Translations under genes and position numbers: made by a program | Assembly (NCBI GenBank): GCA_024642185.1 | Contig: JAHEBR010000013.1 | Span: 15,325-21,501, forward strand | Source: Marivivens sp. | Lineage (GTDB): Bacteria > Pseudomonadota > Alphaproteobacteria > Rhodobacterales > Rhodobacteraceae | Reading direction: 5' to 3' | Length of the DNA stretch: 6,177 nucleotides | Shown here: piece after piece, positions 1 through 4,059 of the stretch | Layout: each line of letters opens with the position of its first letter | Numbering within the stretch: the first letter of the stretch is position 1 | Notes under the pieces: generated by a model | Told to the model about the DNA's origin: nothing | Database searches by the model: none | The model's input: the letters and a program-made list of their open reading frames with translations, nothing else

Positions 1-87
1 ACCCACAATAGCGGCGGTGAGCACAACCCAGTCGACAGTGACCGCGCCATCCTCTTCGGCAATAAACTTGTTGATCAGCTTAGTCAT
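1..87 (-). CDS. Flp-like type IVb prepilin, third copy, 3' part cut by window edge
   Basis: Twenty-nine codons are visible, running off the left edge. The visible protein begins MTKLINKFIAEEDGAVTVDW and continues VVLTAAIVG, matching the two complete pilins at the processing site and in the hydrophobic helix. The leader differs (MTKLINKFIAEEDG against MLNFIKNFRRDEDG). I chose the ATG at 87-85 because it gives a 14-residue leader ending in Gly14, the same as the other copies, and because a GGAG motif lies 6 nt upstream. An in-frame ATG at 93-91 would add only Met-Glu and directly abuts that GGAG. The family role is a prepilin cut after Gly14 by a TadV/CpaA-type peptidase and assembled by the Tad machinery. 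The gene lies beyond the terminator of the pilin pair, so it is probably a separate transcript. The C-terminus cannot be assessed. Confidence 0.85.
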   Translation of the reverse strand, partial: MTKLINKFIAEEDGAVTVDWVVLTAAIVG

Positions 88-93
88 TTCCAT

Positions 94-97
94 CTCC
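94..97 (-). promoter_or_regulatory. Shine-Dalgarno of third pilin, with an upstream hairpin and second purine-rich tract
   Basis: On the minus strand GGAG (97-94) sits 6 nt before the ATG at 87 and 0 nt before the ATG at 93, so it favours the start at 87. Further upstream there is a stronger AGGAGGGG tract (120-113). It overlaps a small hairpin, GGGCA/TGCCC with a 4-nt loop (115-102). If that hairpin folds, the AGGAG part comes within about 8 nt of the ATG at 93. The start choice is therefore probable, not certain. Confidence 0.5.
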
Positions 98-258
98 GTT
101 TGGGCACACCTGCCCCTCCTGTTTTGACCCTGCCTGGCAATTGTGGCGCGATGGTGAGGACAGTTTGGCGTAAACCGTACCCTTTCGGGGTTTTGTCTGG
201 GGCCACGGATCGAGTAAGAAACAGAATCAATATACTAGAACGATAGTTAAATAATTAA

Positions 259-280
259 GGGGCCGCGCAAGCGCAGCCCC
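259..280 (-). terminator. Rho-independent terminator of the tandem pilin operon
   Basis: Read on the minus strand, the arms GGGGCTGCG and CGCGGCCCC enclose a CTTG loop. In RNA this is a continuous 9-bp stem, with one U-G wobble, closed by a CUUG tetraloop, which is a stable loop type. It is followed directly by the T-rich tract TTAATTATTTAAC (258-246). It begins about 21 nt after the stop codon of the second pilin, as expected for the end of that transcript. On the plus strand there is no T-tract after the hairpin, so it acts in the minus direction. It separates the pilin pair from the third pilin. Confidence 0.8.
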
Positions 281-301
281 TAGATCGTATCGCGTCGCTG
301 A

Positions 302-487
302 TTAGTAGGTGGTCAGCGAGTGAGCCGAGAGGTTCGACGAGATCTTGTCGCTCAGGGCAGTGGTGCCGTTGCCGACCGAGGTAAGGACGGCGATGCCGAG
401 GCCAACGATGGCGGCGGTCAGAACGACCCAGTCAACGGTCACAGCACCGTCTTCGTCGCGGCGGAAGTTTTTGATGAAGTTCAGCAT
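302..487 (-). CDS. Flp-like type IVb prepilin (second gene of the tandem pair)
   Basis: This is a 61-residue prepilin. The basic/acidic leader MLNFIKNFRRDEDG ends in Gly14, followed by AVTVDWVVLTAA, a hydrophobic helix (about 15-38), and a polar tail rich in Ser/Thr, ending in Tyr61. In Flp pilins the peptidase cuts G|xxxxEY; here the equivalent is G14|AVTVD19W20, with Asp for Glu at +5 and Trp for Tyr at +6. The mature subunit would have 47 residues. Such subunits are secreted and polymerised by the Tad apparatus into adhesive fibres, but no tad/cpa machinery genes lie in the window. A Shine-Dalgarno GGAG sits 7 nt upstream. The gene starts 26 nt after the stop of its near-twin and is followed by a terminator. 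It differs from the twin by one residue (Ser51 against Thr51). A TadE-like minor pseudopilin is less likely given the small size. Confidence 0.88.
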   Translation of the reverse strand: MLNFIKNFRRDEDGAVTVDWVVLTAAIVGLGIAVLTSVGNGTTALSDKISSNLSAHSLTTY

Positions 488-513
488 TTGGATTCTCCAG
501 GTTCTAGATTGAA

Positions 514-699
514 TTAGTAGGTGGTCAGCGAATGCGCCGACAGGTTCGTCGAGATTTTGTCGCTCAGAGCGGTGGTGCCGTTGCCGACCGAAGTCAGAAC
601 CGCGATACCAAGGCCGACGATAGCAGCGGTGAGAACCACCCAGTCGACGGTCACAGCGCCGTCTTCGTCACGGCGGAAGTTTTTGATGAAGTTCAGCAT
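514..699 (-). CDS. Flp-like type IVb prepilin (first gene of the tandem pair)
   Basis: This 61-residue prepilin is identical to its downstream neighbour except for Thr51 in place of Ser51. It has the same leader ending in Gly14, the GAVTVDWV processing site with Asp at +5 and Trp at +6, one hydrophobic helix (about 15-38) and a Ser/Thr-rich tail (Thr42, Thr43, Ser46, Ser50, Thr51, Ser54, Ser57, Thr59, Thr60). It has the strongest ribosome-binding site of the pilins: GAGGAGG about 8 nt before the ATG. It is promoter-proximal and faces the 361-nt intergenic region, so it is probably the most highly expressed copy. Despite the near-identical protein, about 11% of bases differ from the second copy, almost all at third codon positions. 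That points to an old duplication under strong protein-level constraint. The pilin role is inferred from motif and size. Confidence 0.88.
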   Translation of the reverse strand: MLNFIKNFRRDEDGAVTVDWVVLTAAIVGLGIAVLTSVGNGTTALSDKISTNLSAHSLTTY

Positions 700-1060
700 T
701 TGTGTTCCCTCCTCAGGGTGTACGCTCGGTTTCGTCCTGCGTCGGAACTCTTCGCACCAGCCTCATTCTTTGGGCGATCCCGACTTGGATGAGCTGATAT
801 AGCCCCCCGAATTGGGCGGGATTTTGTTCCCATTCGTGCAATTTTGGTGCGTTGCTTTTTTTGAGCCGAAAACACATTAACCGATTGAAAACAAACAAAA
901 AGAAAAATTGCGGAAAGATCACCTTATTTGTTTTCAAGCGCAATTTTGTGGGTTTCGGCCCGACTCAGCCCGTGATTCTTCGCTTGGAGAACCCCTTTTT
1001 CTTGGTCCGGCCGGGATAATCTGCGATAAGGCAAACAAATCTGAGGCAGGACAGAACCGC
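700..1060. other. Divergent intergenic region between pilin operon and lytic transglycosylase operon
   Basis: These 361 nt contain no credible gene. About 821-960 is markedly AT-rich, with A- and T-tracts, unlike the GC-rich surroundings. It holds a long inverted repeat (882-895 with 927-940) and three copies of GCAATTTT: 838-845 and 940-947 on the plus strand, 904-911 on the minus strand. It must carry the promoters of both divergent transcripts. For the rightward one, weak candidates are TTGGTC (1002-1007) with GATAAG (1025-1030) at 17-nt spacing, or the GATAAT at 1015-1020 without a good -35. No convincing leftward pilin promoter was found. An imperfect GC hairpin (803-820) lies in what would be the pilin mRNA leader. 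Confidence 0.6.
882..940. promoter_or_regulatory. Long inverted repeat, candidate operator in the divergent promoter region
   Basis: TTGAAAACAAA (885-895) is matched by its exact reverse complement TTTGTTTTCAA (927-937). The symmetry extends outward to 882-895 and 927-940 with a single mismatch (13 of 14). The centre is near 911 and the arms are separated by 31 nt. The position between divergent operons and the AT-rich sequence suit binding of a dimeric regulator or DNA looping. No specific regulator family is recognised from the sequence. Confidence 0.4.
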
Positions 1061-1882
1061 ATGAAGCGGCGCTTCTATTGGATCATCTTTTCGGCCCTGT
1101 TTCTGACGGGCGGACCCGCGTTTTCGCAAGAGGCGTGGCCCAACACGAATTTCACTTTCAAACGTGTTGGCGTACCGACTGGGTCTGGCCCACGCATCAC
1201 TGTCCAGATCGACCCCTCACAAGACGCCACTACCCCCCCTGCGGTTCCCCTTGCCACCGATCTGGTGGCCGGTGCGAGCCCCACGGCCCGATCGGTGGAT
1301 TGGTTTTGGAATGAGGTCTCACCCGAACTCGCCGCCTCGGGGCCGGGCAGGCTGGATCAGGGTGTCCGCGCCTTGGACCGTGCTCCCGAAGGGCAAGGTG
1401 TTGTTGCGCCCCGCCTCGACGCTTTGCAGAAGATCGCTTCAGCCCACGGCAAGGACATACTCCGCGCCACGGTTGGCACGCAGGTTTCGCCAGCCTTGGT
1501 TCTGGCGGTGATCGCTGTCGAGAGTGCCGGTGACAGTCTGGCCTATAGTCGCGCCGGGGCAGGGGGGCTGATGCAGCTCATTCCGGCCACGGCCGACCGC
1601 TTCGGCGTCGACAACGCCTTTGACCCCTCGGATAATATCGGTGGCGGGGTGGCCTACCTCGATTGGCTGATGGACGAATTTGATCGCGATCCGATCCTTT
1701 ACCTTGCGGCCTACAATGCCGGCGAGGGATCAATCCGCGACAACGCGGGCGTTCCGCCCTATCCTGAAACCCGTGCCTATGTTCCCAAGGTGCTTTCGGC
1801 CTGGACGGTCGCGCGCGCCCTGTGCATGACCCCGCCCGAACTGATGACCGACGGCTGCGTCTTTTTGAATCCCGGAGGCTGA
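1061..1882 (+). CDS. Secreted lytic transglycosylase (SLT / goose-lysozyme-like domain)
   Basis: This 273-residue protein is predicted to cleave the MurNAc-GlcNAc bond of peptidoglycan in the periplasm, forming 1,6-anhydro ends. Residues 1-22 look like a signal peptide (MKRR, a hydrophobic core, then AFS before Gln23). Residues about 24-120 form a Pro/Ala-rich region of unknown role. The catalytic domain spans about 120-250. It has the catalytic Glu154 in AVESAG, GLMQLIPAT (169-177), a DPSDNIGGG segment (188-196) and AYNAGEG (217-223), all hallmarks of SLT-fold transglycosylases. Cys255 and Cys266 in the tail could form a disulfide. The ATG at 1061 is preferred over an upstream in-frame TTG at 908: it starts the signal peptide and has an AGGA 9-10 nt upstream. 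The stop is 1 nt from the next gene, so the two are probably co-transcribed and translationally coupled. Next to pilin genes, it might open the wall for a pilus, but general wall turnover is equally possible. Confidence 0.88.
   Translation: MKRRFYWIIFSALFLTGGPAFSQEAWPNTNFTFKRVGVPTGSGPRITVQIDPSQDATTPPAVPLATDLVAGASPTARSVDWFWNEVSPELAASGPGRLDQGVRALDRAPEGQGVVAPRLDALQKIASAHGKDILRATVGTQVSPALVLAVIAVESAGDSLAYSRAGAGGLMQLIPATADRFGVDNAFDPSDNIGGGVAYLDWLMDEFDRDPILYLAAYNAGEGSIRDNAGVPPYPETRAYVPKVLSAWTVARALCMTPPELMTDGCVFLNPGG
1874..1878 (+). promoter_or_regulatory. Shine-Dalgarno fixing the TTG start of the HAD-UbiA gene
   Basis: GGAGG lies inside the last codons of the lytic transglycosylase, 5 nt before the TTG at 1884. 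It settles the start. The next in-frame ATG, at codon 20, would remove the HAD nucleophile motif DADGT (residues 10-14). Having the site within the upstream reading frame suggests coupled translation. Confidence 0.75.
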
Positions 1883-1883
1883 T

Positions 1884-3317
1884 TTGGCTGACCGCAAACC
1901 ACTTATCCTTGATGCCGACGGCACCTTTCTTCGGACAGATATGCTTGTCGAAAGCTTTTGGGCGGGCCTCGGCAATGCCCCTTTCAAAACACTGGGCGCT
2001 GTGTTTCGCAATTACCGTGCGCCCGCGCGCCTCAAGGCCGCGCTTTTCGAAATCGCGCCAATTCGCACCGACCTTCTGCCTATAAATGGCGAAATCGCCG
2101 CCATCGCCCAAGGCGCCCGCGACGAGGGCCGCGAGGTGATCCTTGCCTCGGCGTCGGATGCAAGGCTTGTCGAGGCTCTGGCTGATGCCCATGGGATGGA
2201 CGGCTGGATGGGTTCGACGCCGGACCACAATCTCAAGGGCGCGTCCAAGGCTGCGGCTTTGAACGAATATTACGGCAAGGGTGGCTATATCTATGCGGGC
2301 GACAGCCGCGCCGATATGCCGGTCTGGCAGGATGCCAGTCACGCGGTCGTCGTTGGCCGCGCTGGCGGCGCGGCGCAAAAGCTTCAGTCTGTTGGCAAGG
2401 GTGTCACGCAGATCAAATCAGGTTGGCGTATCGCCGACCTCGTGCGGGCCATACGGCCGCACCAATGGGTCAAGAACGTCTTGTTGTTCCTGCCTGCCAT
2501 CGCCGCTCACCAGTTCAATATCGAGACCCTCTGGCTGGTTCTGATGGGGATCGCCGCCTTCTCGGCAGCTGCCTCGTCGATCTATGTGGTCAACGATCTT
2601 CTCGATCTCGAGGCCGATCGCCTTCATCCCAAGAAGTGCCGCCGCCCCTTTGCCAGCGGCGCGGTTCCGCTAGGTGTCGGAATGGCCAGCGCAATAGCGC
2701 TGGGCCTCGCCGCTGTGATTGGCGGCGCCTGTCTCGGCCCCGGATTTCTGACCATTCTCGTTGTTTATATGACCCTCTCTCTGGCCTATTCGCTCCGCCT
2801 CAAGCGGATGCGCTGGATCGACATCTTTACCCTCGCCACCCTCTATACCCTGCGCGTCGTCGCCGGGGCCGAGGCGAGCGGGGTCGAGACCTCGATCTAT
2901 ATGCTGATCTTCATCTTCCCGATCTTCGTCACATTGGGCTGCGTCAAGCGCCTGACCGAACTGACGCTCGCCACCTCTGACGAACGCCTCCCCGGCCGCG
3001 GATATGGCCGGCCCGACCGGCCCGACCTTCTGAACGTTGCAAGCCTAGGAATGGTCGGCGCGCTCGTGATCTTCTTTCTCTATTCCCTCAGCGCGCAGGC
3101 TCTGGAACTTTATCCCAGCCGCTGGCTCCTCTGGGTGGCGCTCGTGCCGATTGCCATGTGGCTTTTCCGCATGGTGCGGCTCGGCTGGCAGGGCAAGCAG
3201 GACTATGATCCCATCGTCTTTGCCCTGCGCGACAAGCAGGGCCTCGGCCTTCTGATGATCACGCTGGCGCTGATGTTCTACGCCGCGGGCCTTTTGGAAC
3301 AGTGGCTTGGGCTCTAG
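1884..3317 (+). CDS. HAD phosphatase-UbiA fusion: polyprenyl-phosphate 5-phosphoribosyltransferase, likely bifunctional
   Basis: This 477-residue protein has two domains. Residues 1-160 are a cytosolic HAD phosphatase: motif I D10-A-D12-G-T14, motif II around Ser89 (ILASAS), Lys118 or Lys122 as motif III, and motif IV GDSRAD (139-144). Residues about 185-477 are a UbiA prenyltransferase with 8-9 membrane segments. Its signatures match the decaprenyl-phosphate phosphoribosyltransferase (Rv3806c) subfamily: RPHQWVKN (191-198), NDLLDLEAD with His248 (237-248), RRPFASG (253-259) and YSLRLKRMRWID (302-313). Proposed reactions: polyprenyl phosphate plus PRPP gives polyprenyl-phosphoryl-5-phosphoribose, and the HAD domain removes the 5-phosphate. 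The start is TTG. Its gene lies 1 nt after the lytic transglycosylase and converges with dprE1/dprE2-like genes, which perform the next step. HAD-UbiA fusions are a known bacterial family whose individual activities are mostly inferred. A quinone-type prenyltransferase is unlikely given the RPxQWxKN motif. Confidence 0.85.
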   Translation: MADRKPLILDADGTFLRTDMLVESFWAGLGNAPFKTLGAVFRNYRAPARLKAALFEIAPIRTDLLPINGEIAAIAQGARDEGREVILASASDARLVEALADAHGMDGWMGSTPDHNLKGASKAAALNEYYGKGGYIYAGDSRADMPVWQDASHAVVVGRAGGAAQKLQSVGKGVTQIKSGWRIADLVRAIRPHQWVKNVLLFLPAIAAHQFNIETLWLVLMGIAAFSAAASSIYVVNDLLDLEADRLHPKKCRRPFASGAVPLGVGMASAIALGLAAVIGGACLGPGFLTILVVYMTLSLAYSLRLKRMRWIDIFTLATLYTLRVVAGAEASGVETSIYMLIFIFPIFVTLGCVKRLTELTLATSDERLPGRGYGRPDRPDLLNVASLGMVGALVIFFLYSLSAQALELYPSRWLLWVALVPIAMWLFRMVRLGWQGKQDYDPIVFALRDKQGLGLLMITLALMFYAAGLLEQWLGL

Positions 3318-3321
3318 AGCC

Positions 3322-4059
3322 TCAGAAGTTCATCTTCTTGAACACGGGCTCGGGGATCATCCTGATCACCAGCATGATGAGCCCCCAGATCTTGGCTGTA
3401 TAAAGGATATTCCGCCGCTTTTTCAGCGCGGCCCGCATATCCGCCACCACCGCCTCGGGCGTCGACATGAAGGGCAGCTTCGGCCCGCCCCATGTCATCG
3501 CTGTATCGACCGGGCCGGGCTTGACCGTGAGCACATGCACGCCCGACCGGCCCATGCGGTTGCGATAACCCGAGAGATAGGTGGCAAACCCCGCCTTGGC
3601 CGAGCCATAGACATAGTTACCGATCCGCCCGCGATCCCCCGCGACCGAGGCGATCCCCATCACCGCGCCGCATCCACGCGCCTCAAGCTGCGGGGCGATC
3701 TCGGTGAGAAACCGCGCCGGTCCGGTATAGCTGTCGATGATCACGCCCTCGATCAGCGAAGGATCGGCGTCGATGGCGCTCTGCTCGGGCATCGAGCCCG
3801 TGAAAACCGCGACATTGACCGCGCCGACGAGGCCCTTGGCCCGCTCGAGGATCGGCCCGAACGTGGCGGGATCGCGCATATCTATCGGCATCACCTCCGC
3901 CATCTCGGCCCCCCGCGCGCGGCAATCGGCGGCGGTCGCCTCGATATCGTCGAGCCTGCGGCCGCAGAGGATCAGGCCGCTGCCCGCCTCCGCCTCGGCC
4001 TGTGCAAAGGCCCGCGCCATGGCCGAAGTGGCCCCGAGGATGATCCATGTCTCGTTCAT
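3322..4059 (-). CDS. dprE2: DprE2-like short-chain dehydrogenase (2'-keto-ribose to arabinose step)
   Basis: This is a 245-residue short-chain dehydrogenase/reductase. It is predicted to reduce the 2'-keto intermediate made by DprE1, using NAD(P)H, to give polyprenyl-phosphoryl-D-arabinose. Visible features: nucleotide-binding GATSAMA (9-15), Asp60 after strand 3, catalytic Ser138 (IASVAGDRGR) and Tyr151-xxx-Lys155 (YGSAK), and PGPVDT (181-186). The C-terminus (RMIPEPVFKK) resembles that of mycobacterial DprE2 as I recall it, and 245 residues compares with about 254. The Asn of the SDR catalytic tetrad appears to be Ser110 (DSYTG where the mycobacterial protein has NYTA). The ATG at 4059 overlaps the upstream stop by 4 nt (ATGA), with a GGGGGAG tract just upstream. 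An upstream in-frame start (4143) was rejected because it would lie well inside the DprE1 gene. The stop lies 4 nt from that of the convergent HAD-UbiA gene. Confidence 0.85.
   Translation of the reverse strand: MNETWIILGATSAMARAFAQAEAEAGSGLILCGRRLDDIEATAADCRARGAEMAEVMPIDMRDPATFGPILERAKGLVGAVNVAVFTGSMPEQSAIDADPSLIEGVIIDSYTGPARFLTEIAPQLEARGCGAVMGIASVAGDRGRIGNYVYGSAKAGFATYLSGYRNRMGRSGVHVLTVKPGPVDTAMTWGGPKLPFMSTPEAVVADMRAALKKRRNILYTAKIWGLIMLVIRMIPEPVFKKMNF

Larger units (their letters stand above)
301..702. repeat. Tandem direct repeat carrying the two pilin genes
   Basis: Two 190-bp units, 301-490 and 513-702, lie in direct orientation with a 212-bp period. Each holds a whole pilin gene plus the base after the stop and three bases before the start. 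By hand count they differ at 21 positions within the coding part. The ends are perfectly conserved: the first nine codons (27 nt) and the last six triplets including the stop. This is a gene duplication, not a mobile element; no terminal inverted repeats or transposase are present. Confidence 0.85.

Noticed and set aside
179..194. CCCTTTCGGGGTTTT as a plus-strand terminator
   Set aside because: The stem has only three to four pairs and no plus-strand transcript is expected there.
803..820. GC-rich hairpin followed by ATTTTGTT on the plus strand as a terminator
   Set aside because: The stem is interrupted by a C-C mismatch and no plus-strand gene ends upstream of it. It is more likely chance or part of the pilin mRNA leader.
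693..943. Small open frames on the minus strand upstream of the pilins
   Set aside because: They overlap the pilin ribosome-binding site, lack good start signals and have no pilin-like or other recognisable features.
908..1060. Upstream TTG start for the lytic transglycosylase
   Set aside because: It would add 51 residues before an evident signal peptide, and its translation would run through the regulatory region. The ATG at 1061 has a plausible Shine-Dalgarno.
1578..2378. 266-codon open frame on the minus strand
   Set aside because: It is antisense across the junction of the transglycosylase and HAD-UbiA genes, both well supported by motifs; its composition is Arg-rich and low in recognisable structure.
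3311..3320. Palindrome GCTCTAGAGC as a terminator or attachment site
   Set aside because: It is only 10 bp with no loop or T-tract and overlaps the end of a gene. No integrase or repeat partner is present.
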